A DNA stretch of 64,000 nucleotides from Mycobacterium sp. (GTDB lineage: Bacteria; Actinomycetota; Actinomycetes; Mycobacteriales; Mycobacteriaceae), in NCBI GenBank assembly GCA_025965895.1, contig JAOPWC010000210.1, positions 1-64,000 on the forward strand, given 5' to 3'. Both the position numbers and the translations under genes were made by a program. Positions 1 to 8,538 of this stretch are shown here, piece after piece. A model generated the notes under the pieces. That model was not told the DNA's origin, did no database searches, and saw only the letters and a program-made list of their open reading frames with translations. Positions within the stretch are counted from its first letter, which is position 1, and each line of letters starts with the position of its first letter.

Positions 1-1377
1 GGCCTCCGGCTCGGCGGCCGGGGGGCCGGCCTCGACGTGGCCGGTGGCCGGCTTGCCCGCACGCGTGCGTCGGCGCGGGCGGCTGCGGCTACGGGGCGCC
101 TGCTCCCCGGTTTCCCGGTGCTGAGCCGGCTTCGCCGGTGCCTTCTTCGCCGGGCCCACGGTGCCGCGAGCATCTTCGGGGATGTCCAGCTCGGCATACA
201 GGTGAGGTGAGCTGGAGTACGTCTCGGCCGGATCGGGGCAGCCGAGGTTCAGCGCCTTGTCGATCATCGACCAGCGGGCCAGCTCGTCCCAGTCGATCAG
301 GGTGATCGCCACTCCAGTTTTACCGGCACGGCCGGTGCGCCCGATGCGGTGCACGTAGGCCTGCTCGTCTTCCGGGCACTGGTAGTTGATGACGTGCGTG
401 ACATCGTCGATGTCGATGCCGCGGGCGGCGACGTCGGTGGCGACCAGCACGTCGACCGCCCCGGCGCGGAACGCCTTGAGCGCCTTCTCGCGCGCGATCT
501 GGCCGAGGTCCCCGTGTACCGCATCGACGGCGAAGCCGCGGCCGCTGAGCTCGTCGGCGACCTTCTGGGCCGTCCGCTTGGTGCGCGTGAAGACCATCGT
601 CGCGCCGCGGCCGCGGGCCTGCAGCAGCCGGCTGACCAGCTCGACCTTGTCCAGTGCATGGGCCCGGTAGGCGAACTGCTCGGTGGTGGCGTGCACGGCC
701 GACGAGTGCGGGGCCTCGGCGCGGATGTGGGTCGGGCGGTTCATGAACGTTCGGGCCAACGTGATGATCGGATCGGGCATTGTCGCCGAGAACAGCATCG
801 ACTGCCGGTTGTCGGGGATCTGCCGAAGGATTCGCTCGATGTCGGGAAGAAAACCGAGGTCGAGCATCTCGTCGGCCTCGTCGAGCACCAGCACGGACAG
901 GCCGCCGAGCTGCAGGTGGCCCTGCTGCCCCAGATCGAGCAGTCGTCCCGGAGTGCCGACCACCACGTCGGCGCCGGCGCGCAGCGCCTCGATCTGCGGT
1001 TCGTAGGGACGCCCACCGTAGATCGACACGACGGACAACGGGCGGCCTTCGCCGGCGAGCAGGTACTTGGCCGCGCCTGCCAGGTCACCCGAGACCTGGA
1101 GGCACAGCTCGCGGGTCGGCACCACGACCAGCGCCCGCGGGACACCAGTGAGGGGCCGCTGGGCATCACCGGCAATGCGGTGCAGGAGCGGCACACCGAA
1201 CGCCAGTGTCTTGCCCATGCCGGTGCGGGCCTGGCCGATCAGGTCGTCGCCCGCCAGCGCCAGCGGCATTGTGAGTTCTTGGATAGCAAATGGATGTTCA
1301 ATGCCTTGCTCGGTCAAAGCGCGCACTATCTCGTCGCGAACACCAAGTTTTGCAAATGTTGGATTGAGGGCGGTCAT
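1..1377 (-). CDS. rhlE: DEAD-box ATP-dependent RNA helicase RhlE (3' end outside window)
   Basis: Unwinds structured RNA using ATP, in ribosome assembly or RNA decay. The reverse strand from ATG 1377 stays open to the window edge. The DEAD-box motifs appear in order: Q-motif region, Walker A ARTGMGKT, LVLDEADEML, LFSATMP and HRIGRTGRAG. A C-terminal tail rich in Arg, Lys, Ala and Pro follows, as in actinobacterial RhlE, where it may bind RNA. A purine-rich ribosome site (GGAAGG) lies just upstream of the ATG. The stop codon is beyond base 1, so the total length is unknown. The same neighbour, the ferritin-like gene read divergently, flanks Rv3211 in M. tuberculosis. The family call is secure; the rhlE name rests on synteny and the tail. 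Confidence 0.93.
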   Translation of the reverse strand, partial: MTALNPTFAKLGVRDEIVRALTEQGIEHPFAIQELTMPLALAGDDLIGQARTGMGKTLAFGVPLLHRIAGDAQRPLTGVPRALVVVPTRELCLQVSGDLAGAAKYLLAGEGRPLSVVSIYGGRPYEPQIEALRAGADVVVGTPGRLLDLGQQGHLQLGGLSVLVLDEADEMLDLGFLPDIERILRQIPDNRQSMLFSATMPDPIITLARTFMNRPTHIRAEAPHSSAVHATTEQFAYRAHALDKVELVSRLLQARGRGATMVFTRTKRTAQKVADELSGRGFAVDAVHGDLGQIAREKALKAFRAGAVDVLVATDVAARGIDIDDVTHVINYQCPEDEQAYVHRIGRTGRAGKTGVAITLIDWDELARWSMIDKALNLGCPDPAETYSSSPHLYAELDIPEDARGTVGPAKKAPAKPAQHRETGEQAPRSRSRPRRRTRAGKPATGHVEAGPPAAEPEA

Positions 1378-1423
1378 CTAGCCTTCCGTGTCTGTTCCTC
1401 GCTGCGGTCCACGCGCGCACGAG

Positions 1424-1479
1424 TTCTGAAAAGACACGTCCTGGCACCGGCTTCTGAAAAGACACGTCCTGGCACCGGC
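1424..1479. repeat. Perfect 28-bp tandem duplication in the rhlE upstream region
   Basis: A unit beginning TTCTGAAAAGACACGTCCTG occurs twice with no gap, at 1424-1451 and 1452-1479. It sits 47 bp upstream of the rhlE start, in its likely 5' leader or promoter. Because it is exact it is probably recent. Confidence 0.9.
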
Positions 1480-1592
1480 GACGACGCCGATTCGCGAGGC
1501 CCTGCGCAAACCTTCGGCGGGCCAACTGCGTACACGCACATATGTTGCAGGCGGCAACGGTGATCGCCGCCTGTACTTTCATCATACCGGGC

Positions 1593-1605
1593 TACAGTGT
1601 GGGCC
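1593..1605 (+). promoter_or_regulatory. Leaderless-type -10 element for the ferritin-like gene
   Basis: TACAGT at 1593-1598 fits the mycobacterial TANNNT consensus. It ends 7 nt before the ATG at 1606, so the transcript probably starts at or next to the start codon. No clear -35 is seen. Confidence 0.5.
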
Positions 1606-2289
1606 ATGACCTCGACTCACCCCACCGCTGCGGCGGCCTCGGCGATAGCGGCGGATCATCCGGGAGTCAACAAACTTTTCGCGCTGCTGGCCTACGGCGA
1701 GGTGGCGGCGTTCTACCGGCTCACCGACGAGGCCCGGATGGCGCCGAACATGCGCGGGCGTATCGCGATGGCAAGCATGGCGGGGGCCGAGATGCGGCAC
1801 TTCGAGATGCTGCACGACGCCTTGGCGGCTCGCGGAATCGACGTCGAGCACGCGATGACGGGATACGTCGCGGCGCTTGAGAACTACCACCGGCTCACCA
1901 CGCCGAGCACGTGGCTGGAGGCGCTGGTGAAGACCTACATCGGCGACGCGCTGGCCGCCGACTTCTACCGGGAGATCGCCGACGTGCTGCCCGACGAGGT
2001 CGCCGACGTGGTGCGGTCGGTGCTGTCGGAGACTGGTCACTCGCAGTTCGTGGTGGCCGAGGTGCGGGCCGCGGTGGCCGCCAGCGGCAGGCAGCGCAAC
2101 CGGCTGACGTTATGGGCCCGCCGGCTGCTCGGCGAGGCCATCACACAGGCGCAGTACGTGCTGGCCGACCACGACGAGCTGGCCGACCTGGTGGTGTCGG
2201 GCACAGGGGGCCTTGGCCACATCACCGAGTTCTTCGATCGGCTGCAGCGCACCCATGCGGAGCGGATGCGCGAACTGGCCTTGGCCTAG
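1606..2289 (+). CDS. Ferritin-like fold protein (MiaE-like, Rv3210c family)
   Basis: A 227-residue helical protein with repeated Glu, His and Asp residues spaced as in ferritin-like diiron bundles, for example AEMRHFEM and a later ETGHSQF. These resemble the metal-binding ExxH motifs of the tRNA hydroxylase MiaE group, but the substrate is unknown. I chose ATG 1606 over the in-frame GTG 1597 because a TANNNT element ends 7 nt before it and no ribosome site is present, implying a leaderless message. The gene is divergent from rhlE, and its stop overlaps the convergent MmpS-like gene by 4 nt. Confidence 0.78.
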   Translation: MTSTHPTAAAASAIAADHPGVNKLFALLAYGEVAAFYRLTDEARMAPNMRGRIAMASMAGAEMRHFEMLHDALAARGIDVEHAMTGYVAALENYHRLTTPSTWLEALVKTYIGDALAADFYREIADVLPDEVADVVRSVLSETGHSQFVVAEVRAAVAASGRQRNRLTLWARRLLGEAITQAQYVLADHDELADLVVSGTGGLGHITEFFDRLQRTHAERMRELALA

Positions 2290-2957
2290 CGGTTGCAGGT
2301 CGCGGCGATCGTGTTGTAGGTCTGCGACGCCAGGGGCTGACCGCCGCCGTCGGTGATCGAGCAGTTCAGATGGCTGGCGAAGCTGACCGCGGTGACGGAG
2401 TTGAGCACCACATTCCCGCCCATGACGACCGTTCTGGTCCACGGCAGCGTGACGTCGAAGTCGGTGCGCAGCGCGCCGGTCTCGTCTGTGTAGGTGATGG
2501 TCACCGGGTCGAAGGGCTGCTTGGTGCCGGAGACGGTGTAGACGACGGTCCGCGACTCCGCCTCAGGTGACGTCGGGGGTGGCGCGGTGGTTTCGGTGCT
2601 TCCTGGCGCCGCCTGGGCGGTCGACGTGCTGGTGCGCGAGGGCGTCACCATGGTCACCGTCTCCGACGGCAGCGACGCGGACGGGGGTTTGGTCGGCGCC
2701 GGGGTGAACGCGGGCCGGCTGGCCGACGGGACGATCCTGGCAGTGGTCGAGGCGCTGTCGCCCCCGGTGACGATCACCAGGGTGCCGACGACGGCGATCA
2801 GCAGCACTGCCCCCGCCGCCACGGCGATCCAGCGCCAATTGGGGGGGTCGGGTTCGAGGTAGGCGTCGTAGGCTTCGACGTCGTCGCTGGGCTTAGGTTC
2901 GGCGGCGTCGTACGGGTCGCCACCGCGGGACGTTCCCGTCGAATAGTGCCAGCTCAT
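2286..2957 (-). CDS. MmpS-like membrane-anchored protein, Thr/Pro-rich (Rv3209 family)
   Basis: A 223-residue protein. An acidic N-terminus of about 40 residues is followed by one membrane helix (about 43-63, WRWIAVAAGAVLLIAVVGTL). Next come a Ser/Thr/Pro-rich exported linker (about 65-135) and a C-terminal beta domain with FDPVTITYTDETG and a final Cys pair (LNCS and ATCNR), resembling the MmpS siderophore/lipid-export accessory domain. No mmpL lies nearby. The start could also be GTG 2960. Context is conserved with Rv3209. The role is unknown beyond a probable periplasmic, membrane-anchored location. Confidence 0.75.
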   Translation of the reverse strand: MSWHYSTGTSRGGDPYDAAEPKPSDDVEAYDAYLEPDPPNWRWIAVAAGAVLLIAVVGTLVIVTGGDSASTTARIVPSASRPAFTPAPTKPPSASLPSETVTMVTPSRTSTSTAQAAPGSTETTAPPPTSPEAESRTVVYTVSGTKQPFDPVTITYTDETGALRTDFDVTLPWTRTVVMGGNVVLNSVTAVSFASHLNCSITDGGGQPLASQTYNTIAATCNR

Positions 2958-3134
2958 CACCCATCGCTTCCGTGTTTTCGCAGCTCCGATGGTATCGGTC
3001 CCCTCGACCGCTTTCGGTTAGCCGACGGGCGTGTCGGGCGTGACTTCGCTGACCGCGAACGACCGAGACCGATCAGCGGCGCCCGCGTCCACTAGCCTCT
3101 GTCGGGGGTACGCATCGACGGAAAGGGAGCAACC

Positions 3135-3359
3135 GTGGAGGTCAAGATCGGCATCTCGGACAGCCCGCGGGAATTGGTGTTCAGCAGCTCGCAGACGCCC
3201 GCGGAGATCGAGGAGCAGGTCAACGCCGCCCTCGCAAAAGGCTCCGACCTGCTGAGGTTGATCGACGAGCGCGGCCGCACGATCCTCGTCCAGACCGCGA
3301 GGATCGCCTATGTCGAGATTGGCGCGGCCGATGTGCGCAGGGTCGGCTTCTCCGGCTAG
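3135..3359 (+). CDS. DUF3107 small protein (TB9.4, Rv3208A family)
   Basis: A 74-residue soluble protein starting MEVKIGISDSPREL, the typical length and opening of the actinobacterial DUF3107 family. It begins at GTG 3135 with AAAGGGAGC as ribosome site. Its function is not established. It is convergent with the TetR gene, 3 nt from that gene's end. Family identity is strong from N-terminus, size and synteny. Confidence 0.85.
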   Translation: MEVKIGISDSPRELVFSSSQTPAEIEEQVNAALAKGSDLLRLIDERGRTILVQTARIAYVEIGAADVRRVGFSG

Positions 3360-3362
3360 CGA

Positions 3363-4052
3363 CTACTCCGCGCGTGCCAGCGGCACGTGCGAAAGGCCGC
3401 GCCACGCGAAGAGCACGGTGCCTTCCACGGCGTCGTCCTTGGAGATCGGCCGGTCGGCGCCGAGCCAGTACCGGGCGCAGTCGACGCTGATGGCCACCAG
3501 CCCCACGGCAATCATCCTCGCCCGATGGGCTTCGAGGCCGGAATCGCGGCTGATCAGGTCGAACACCGCGTCGGTGCACGCTTCGGTGGCCACCCTCACC
3601 TGGGCAGCCACCTGCGGTTCGGTCACGTAGTCGTTCTCGAAGATCAGCCGGTAGCCCTGGCCGTCGTGCTCGATGAAGTCGAAGAACGCCTGCACCGCGG
3701 AGCGCAGTCGCTGGCGGTTGTCGGTCGTGGTGCGCAACGCCTGCCGGACCCCGGACACCAGGTTGTCGACGTGGCGCTGCAACACCGCCAGGTACAGCTC
3801 TAGTTTGCTGGAGAAATGTTGATACAGAACGGGTTTGCTCACGCCGGCCCGGTCAGCGATCTCGTCCATCCCGGCCGCGTGATAGCCGCGGTCAACGAAA
3901 ACCTCACTGGCGGCCGCGAGTAACTGGCCGCGGCGCTCGTCGCGGGGCAGCCTGTTGCCGCGCCGGTTTGCGCCGGCCGAAGCGCCGCCCGTGTCGTCGC
4001 CGGTGGCGAACCTGGCGCCTCGCCGCTCGGCGGCGTTGGCGAGATCGCTCAT
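3363..4052 (-). CDS. TetR/AcrR family regulator (Rv3208 family)
   Basis: 229 residues. A basic, low-complexity N-terminus of about 35 residues precedes a TetR helix-turn-helix at about 45-90 (EVFVDRGYHAAGMDEIADRAGVSKPVLYQHF). An all-helical ligand and dimer domain follows. The gene is divergent from the DUF3152 zincin, and a perfect inverted repeat lies in the shared 114-bp spacer, a plausible binding site for this repressor. The ligand is unknown. Confidence 0.9.
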   Translation of the reverse strand: MSDLANAAERRGARFATGDDTGGASAGANRRGNRLPRDERRGQLLAAASEVFVDRGYHAAGMDEIADRAGVSKPVLYQHFSSKLELYLAVLQRHVDNLVSGVRQALRTTTDNRQRLRSAVQAFFDFIEHDGQGYRLIFENDYVTEPQVAAQVRVATEACTDAVFDLISRDSGLEAHRARMIAVGLVAISVDCARYWLGADRPISKDDAVEGTVLFAWRGLSHVPLARAE

Positions 4053-4067
4053 TGCATCCTCTATCTG

Positions 4068-4082
4068 AACTCAATCTGAGTT
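4068..4082. promoter_or_regulatory. Candidate TetR operator: AACTCA-N3-TGAGTT
   Basis: A perfect 6-bp inverted repeat, AACTCAATCTGAGTT, sits 15 bp upstream of the TetR start and 85 bp upstream of the divergent zincin gene. Position and symmetry fit an autoregulatory operator. This is inference from sequence only. Confidence 0.55.
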
Positions 4083-4166
4083 GGGTCCGAGAGTCCGACA
4101 CTACTACCCGTTGGCGGAGACGCGTGCCGGAAGTACGACCCGGCGGGACTGTGACATTCTGGATCG

Positions 4167-5189
4167 GTGACCGACGACCCGGGGCATCGCCGCGGGGGGA
4201 TGCCAGTGCTGCGCAACGAGTACCGAGAGCCGTTGCGCGCCCAACGCGACCCTGTGACCGGCGATTCCGGGCGGATTCGGTCGAACCGCCAGGGCCGGCG
4301 CCAGTGGCGCAAGCAGACCTGGCTGGGCCGGTTCATCTCGACCTACGGCTGGCGCGCCTACGCACTACCGGCGCTGGCCGTGCTCACCGGCGTCGTCATC
4401 TTCCAGACCGTCACGGGAACCAACGCACCGGCCCCACCCCGGGAAGGACCCGTACAAGGGCCGCCCATCATCGGCGCGGTGGGCACCGCGATCATCGGCG
4501 CACCGCCGAAGGGATTGACGCAGTTCGACGCGAACCTGCCGACCGGGATCCTGCCCGACGGCGGCCCGTTCACCGAGGCGGGCCCCAAGACGTGGCACCT
4601 CATCCCGGGGACGACACCGCAGCTGGGCCAGGGCACCACCAAGGTGTTCAAATACACCGTGGAGGTGGAGGACGGCATCGACACCACGTCGTTCGGCGGC
4701 GACGACGGGTTCGCCCGCATGGCCGATCAGACCCTCGCCAACCCGAAGAGCTGGACCCACAACCCGCAGTTCGGGTTCGTCCGCGTGGATAACGGCGCCC
4801 CTGACTTCCGGGTCTCGCTCAGCACGCCGATGACCGTGCGCGAGGGCTGCGGCTACGAGATCGAGCTGGAGGCCTCCTGCTACAACCCGTCCTACGGGCC
4901 CAACCCGCAACCGCGGGTGTTCGTCAACGAGGCCCGCTGGGTGCGCGGAGCGGTGCCGTTCCAGGGCGACGTCGGCTCCTACCGCCAGTACCTGATCAAC
5001 CACGAGATCGGGCACGCGATCGGCTACCAGCATCACGAGCCGTGCCCGAACAACGGGGACCTCGCCCCCGTGATGATGCAGCAGACATTTTCCACCAACA
5101 ACAACGACGAGTCCAAGTTCGACCCGGACACGGTCAAGCCGGATGGCAAGATGTGCCGGTTCAATCCCTGGCCGTTCCCGATCGCCTGA
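4167..5189 (+). CDS. DUF3152 membrane-anchored zinc metalloprotease-like protein (Rv3207c family)
   Basis: 340 residues from GTG 4167; ATG 4200 is an alternative. A cytoplasmic basic stretch is followed by one membrane helix at about 68-88 (ALPALAVLTGVVIFQTV) and an exported domain. The domain contains HEIGHAIGYQHH at about 278-289, the extended zincin motif HExxHxxGxxH with three zinc ligands and the catalytic Glu. Two Cys pairs (REGCGYEIELEASC, EPC and MCRF) may form disulfides. It is probably a cell-envelope protease of unknown substrate. It is divergent from the TetR gene and may be its target. Confidence 0.85.
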   Translation: MTDDPGHRRGGMPVLRNEYREPLRAQRDPVTGDSGRIRSNRQGRRQWRKQTWLGRFISTYGWRAYALPALAVLTGVVIFQTVTGTNAPAPPREGPVQGPPIIGAVGTAIIGAPPKGLTQFDANLPTGILPDGGPFTEAGPKTWHLIPGTTPQLGQGTTKVFKYTVEVEDGIDTTSFGGDDGFARMADQTLANPKSWTHNPQFGFVRVDNGAPDFRVSLSTPMTVREGCGYEIELEASCYNPSYGPNPQPRVFVNEARWVRGAVPFQGDVGSYRQYLINHEIGHAIGYQHHEPCPNNGDLAPVMMQQTFSTNNNDESKFDPDTVKPDGKMCRFNPWPFPIA

Positions 5190-5304
5190 CAGCTCGGGTA
5201 TCACTGCGGGAAGGAGCGGGAGGCAGTTGCTGTTGATCGGGGTACACGTGTGGTTGTGTAGAGATTAGGACGCGCACCACCGCTTGCTAGTAAGGGGACA
5301 TTCG

Positions 5305-6480
5305 GTGTCGACATTGCCGCCGTTGGTGGAGCCAGCTGCCGAGCTGACGCGCGAGGAGGTCGCGCGTTACAGCCGTCATCTGATCATCCCGGACCTCGGG
5401 GTGGATGGGCAGAAACGCCTGAAAAACGCCCGTGTCCTGGTGGTGGGCGCGGGCGGGCTCGGTTCCCCCACGCTGCTGTACCTCGCCGCGGCCGGCGTGG
5501 GCACCATCGGCATCGTCGAGTTCGACGTCGTCGACGAGTCCAACCTGCAGCGCCAGATCATCCACGGCCAGTCCGACATCGGGCGGTCCAAGGCGCAGAG
5601 CGCCCGCGACTCGATCCGGGAGATCAACCCGCTTGTCGATGTCCGTCTGCATGAGATGCGGCTGGAGCCCTCCAATGCGGTCGACCTGTTCGAGCAGTAC
5701 GACCTGATCCTCGACGGCACCGACAACTTCGCGACCCGCTATCTGGTCAACGATGCGGCGGTGCTGGCAGGCAAGCCCTATGTCTGGGGCTCGATCTACC
5801 GGTTCGAGGGCCAGGTGTCGGTGTTCTGGGAGGATGCCCCCGATGGGCTCGGGCTCAACTACCGCGACCTGTATCCCGAGCCGCCCCCGCCCGGCCTGGT
5901 GCCGTCATGCGCAGAGGGCGGCGTGCTGGGCATCTTGTGCGCATCGATCGCTTCGGTCATGGGCACGGAAGCCATCAAGCTGATCACCGGGATCGGGGAG
6001 CCGCTGCTTGGCCGGTTGATGGTGTACGACGCGCTCGACATGAGCTACCGCACCATCAAGATCCGCAAGGATCCTGAGACGCCGAAGATCATCGAGTTGA
6101 TCGACTACGACGACTTCTGCGGCGTGGTGTCCGACGACGCGGCCATGGCGGCCGCCGAATCGACTGTCACACCGCGGGAGGTGCGCGAGCTGCTCGACTC
6201 AGGTAAGAAGCTTGCCCTGATCGACGTGCGTGAGCCGGTCGAGTGGGACATCAACCACATTGACGGCGCCGAGCTGATTCCCAAGTCGACCATCGAGTCC
6301 GGCGAGGGCCTGGCCAAGCTGCCCCACGACCGCATTTCGGTGCTGTACTGCAAGACCGGCGTCCGCTCCGCAGAAGCGCTGGCCGCGGTGAAGAAGGCGG
6401 GTTTCTCCGACGCATTGCACATGCAGGGCGGAATTGTGGCCTGGGCGAAGCAGCTTGAGCCCGACATGGTGATGTACTGA
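5305..6480 (+). CDS. moeZ: Adenylyltransferase/sulfurtransferase MoeZ
   Basis: 391 residues, essentially the length of M. tuberculosis Rv3206c. The N-terminal E1-like adenylation domain (about 15-270) has the nucleotide loop GAGGLGSP, the Arg finger NLQRQ and DGTDNFATRY. The C-terminal rhodanese domain (about 290-390) has the persulfide Cys in the loop CKTGVRS. It lacks the CxxC zinc pairs of E. coli MoeB. In M. tuberculosis it adenylates and sulfurates the carrier CysO and MoaD-type proteins for cysteine and molybdopterin synthesis. I chose GTG 5305 (MSTLPPLVEP) rather than 5284 because AAGGGG precedes it and it matches the family length. Confidence 0.92.
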   Translation: MSTLPPLVEPAAELTREEVARYSRHLIIPDLGVDGQKRLKNARVLVVGAGGLGSPTLLYLAAAGVGTIGIVEFDVVDESNLQRQIIHGQSDIGRSKAQSARDSIREINPLVDVRLHEMRLEPSNAVDLFEQYDLILDGTDNFATRYLVNDAAVLAGKPYVWGSIYRFEGQVSVFWEDAPDGLGLNYRDLYPEPPPPGLVPSCAEGGVLGILCASIASVMGTEAIKLITGIGEPLLGRLMVYDALDMSYRTIKIRKDPETPKIIELIDYDDFCGVVSDDAAMAAAESTVTPREVRELLDSGKKLALIDVREPVEWDINHIDGAELIPKSTIESGEGLAKLPHDRISVLYCKTGVRSAEALAAVKKAGFSDALHMQGGIVAWAKQLEPDMVMY

Positions 6481-6532
6481 ACGTCCTGCGACACAGCCTG
6501 GCAAACTCAACCGACGCGGGGGCTGCCCCCGG

Positions 6533-6544
6533 TAACCTGGCGGT
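6533..6544 (+). promoter_or_regulatory. Leaderless promoter -10 element
   Basis: TAACCT at 6533-6538 is followed by six bases and then the ATG at 6545, the spacing of a mycobacterial leaderless transcript. Confidence 0.55.
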
Positions 6545-7399
6545 ATGACAGTCGAGCGGCCGCCTGACCATGTGCTGGCGACGTTCGGATTGAGCGGATT
6601 GGGGCCTGTGCCACTGGGAGCGGGCTGGGAAGGTGGATGGCGCTGTGGCGAGGTGGTGCTGTCGATGGTCGCCGACCACGCCCGCGCCGCATGGTCTGCG
6701 AAGGTGCGCGAAACCCTGTTCGTCGAGGGGGTCAGGCTGGCCAGGCCGGTCCGCTCAACGGACGGTCGTTACGTCGTCTCCGGTTGGCGTGCAGACACAT
6801 TCGTCGGCGGTACACCCGAACCTCGTCATGACGAGGTGGTGTCGGCGGCGGTGCGGTTGCACGAGGCGACCGCCAAGCTTGAGCGGCCCCGGTTTCTGAC
6901 GCAGGCGCCTGTGGCGCCATGGGGCGACGTCGACGTGTTCATCGCCGCCGACCGTGCCGCGTGGGAGGAGCGGCCACTGCAGGCCTGGCCGTCAGGTGCG
7001 CGGGTCTCCCCGGGATCGGCGGACGGTCAGCGGTCCATCGACTTGATCAACCAGTTGGCCGGATTGCGCAGGCCAACCAAGAGTCCCAGTCAGCTGGTGC
7101 ACGGAGACCTTTACGGCACAGTGCTTTTCGCGGGCACCGCAGCCCCCGGCATCACCGACATCACCCCCTACTGGCGACCGGGGCCCTGGGCCGCGGGCGT
7201 CGTCGTCGTGGACGCGCTGTCGTGGGGTGACGCTGACGACGGGCTGATCGAGCGCTGGGCGTCGCTGCCGGAGTGGCCGCAGATGTTGCTGCGCGCGTTG
7301 ATGTTCCGGCTTGCTGTGCATGCGCTCCACCCGCGCTCCACCGCTGCGGCTTTCCCCGGGTTGGCCCGCACCGCCGCGCTCGTGCGGTTGATCTTGTAG
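6545..7399 (+). CDS. Actinobacterial TIGR02569-type protein, kinase-like fold (Rv3205c family)
   Basis: 284 residues. The region QLVHGDLYGTVLF (about 187-200) resembles the Brenner motif HGDLxxxN of aminoglycoside phosphotransferase-like kinases, but the metal-binding Asn is Thr here. A later ITDITPYWRPG may replace the usual DFD-like metal site. It could be a degenerate kinase-fold protein without catalysis. It follows moeZ in the same direction, as in M. tuberculosis. It appears to have its own leaderless promoter just upstream. Confidence 0.72.
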   Translation: MTVERPPDHVLATFGLSGLGPVPLGAGWEGGWRCGEVVLSMVADHARAAWSAKVRETLFVEGVRLARPVRSTDGRYVVSGWRADTFVGGTPEPRHDEVVSAAVRLHEATAKLERPRFLTQAPVAPWGDVDVFIAADRAAWEERPLQAWPSGARVSPGSADGQRSIDLINQLAGLRRPTKSPSQLVHGDLYGTVLFAGTAAPGITDITPYWRPGPWAAGVVVVDALSWGDADDGLIERWASLPEWPQMLLRALMFRLAVHALHPRSTAAAFPGLARTAALVRLIL

Positions 7400-7412
7400 G
7401 TGCGCCCCGGCG

Positions 7413-7703
7413 TCAGAAGCGGTGCCGCGCCTCGCTCAGCCGGATTTTGCCGTCGACGGCCAGCACCCCCTCCGCGCGCAGCAACTCGAGTTGGCGCGCC
7501 CACAGGTGCGCCGCCGGCCGGCCGGTGGCGCGAATGACGCGGTGCCACGGCAGGTCGGCGGAGTCGGTGCGCATGATCCAGCCGACAGTGCGTGGGCTCC
7601 GAAGCCCTGCGACGGAAGCGATGTCGCCGTAGGTGGCCACCTTGCCCGGCGGGATCGCCGCGACCAGCTCCCGCACCCGCTCGATCTGCTCGTCGCTGAC
7701 CAC
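7413..7703 (-). CDS. Alkyltransferase-like (ATL) DNA-lesion binding protein, Rv3204 family
   Basis: A 96-residue MGMT-type DNA-binding domain (IPPGKVATYGDIASVAG, RSPRTVGWIM). The active-site signature PCHR of methylguanine methyltransferases is PWHR here (DLPWHRVIRATGRP), so the alkyl-accepting Cys is replaced by Trp. That is the hallmark of ATL proteins, which bind O6-alkylguanine without repair and recruit nucleotide excision repair. It starts at GTG 7703, two bases after the lipV stop, so it is probably co-transcribed and coupled with lipV. Confidence 0.85.
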   Translation of the reverse strand: MVSDEQIERVRELVAAIPPGKVATYGDIASVAGLRSPRTVGWIMRTDSADLPWHRVIRATGRPAAHLWARQLELLRAEGVLAVDGKIRLSEARHRF

Positions 7704-7705
7704 GG

Positions 7706-8488
7706 CTACGCCATACGTTCCCGGATTACGGCCGCGGTTCTCGCCGGCAGTGCCAGCGGCACCATATGGCCGCAGTCGAAGTCGACGTGGGTGAAGTCGG
7801 GGCCGAGGCTGACGTCCAGGGCCTCGATCAGCGTGTCGCTCACGTATGGGGGATCGGTGCGGGTGGCTCGTACCAATGTCGTCGGAGTTCCGCTGCGTGG
7901 CAGCACAATCGGACGCGCCAGCTCGCTCCAGTAGCTGATCATCGCCGGCAGGCTCAGCCGCCAGCCCACCCGGCCGCCCGGCCTCGCGACCAGATGCTCG
8001 TCGAGTTCGGCCTCCAGCTCCGCCCCATCCACATCGGCCCAGGAGCCCGTCGCCTTCTCCGAACGCGCCTCCTCGCGGTCGGCGTAGTCCGGCGACGCCA
8101 ACATGTCCTCGGCGATGGCGCGCATCCACTCGCCGTCCAGGGCGACGGCGGGGTCGAGCAGCACCAGGCCGTCGACCAGGTCGGGCCGCTCGGCGGCGAG
8201 GTTCAACGCCAGCGCCCCGCCGAACGAGTGCCCGACCACCAGCACCGGACCGTCGGCGTGCGCGTCCACCAGGGACGCCAGCGCGTCGACGTTCGCGTCG
8301 ATCGTCCACGGCGCAGCCCACGACGAGCGACCATGGCCGACCAAGTCGGGCGCGGCGATCGCGATGTCCGGCAGGTGAGCGGTGGCAAGGCTCGCCCAGC
8401 GCTTGCCGTGGCCGGTGAGGCCGTGGATCGCAAGCAGGCGGATACCGGCGGCGGGCCCGTAGCGGTAGACGTGCAGATTCATCGACAC
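7706..8488 (-). CDS. lipV: Alpha/beta hydrolase, LipV-type esterase
   Basis: 260 residues from GTG 8488 (MSMNLHVYRYGP); ATG 8482 is equally possible. It shows the oxyanion HGLTGHGKRW, the nucleophile elbow VVGHSFGGA, a mid-domain LLDPAVAL and the catalytic His in DCGHMVPL, a full Ser-Asp-His hydrolase. It probably hydrolyses short acyl esters. It is divergent from adnA (50-bp spacer) and upstream of the ATL gene in one operon. Confidence 0.82.
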   Translation of the reverse strand: MSMNLHVYRYGPAAGIRLLAIHGLTGHGKRWASLATAHLPDIAIAAPDLVGHGRSSWAAPWTIDANVDALASLVDAHADGPVLVVGHSFGGALALNLAAERPDLVDGLVLLDPAVALDGEWMRAIAEDMLASPDYADREEARSEKATGSWADVDGAELEAELDEHLVARPGGRVGWRLSLPAMISYWSELARPIVLPRSGTPTTLVRATRTDPPYVSDTLIEALDVSLGPDFTHVDFDCGHMVPLALPARTAAVIRERMA

Positions 8489-8538
8489 GGGTTCGATCGT
8501 GCCATCTACTTGTCGGACCACCGTGGTCTCCTGCCCGC

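Noticed and set aside
349..1563. 404-codon open frame on the + strand opposite rhlE
   Set aside because: It is antisense to a helicase with all DEAD-box motifs and its translation has no family motif; high-GC shadow frame.
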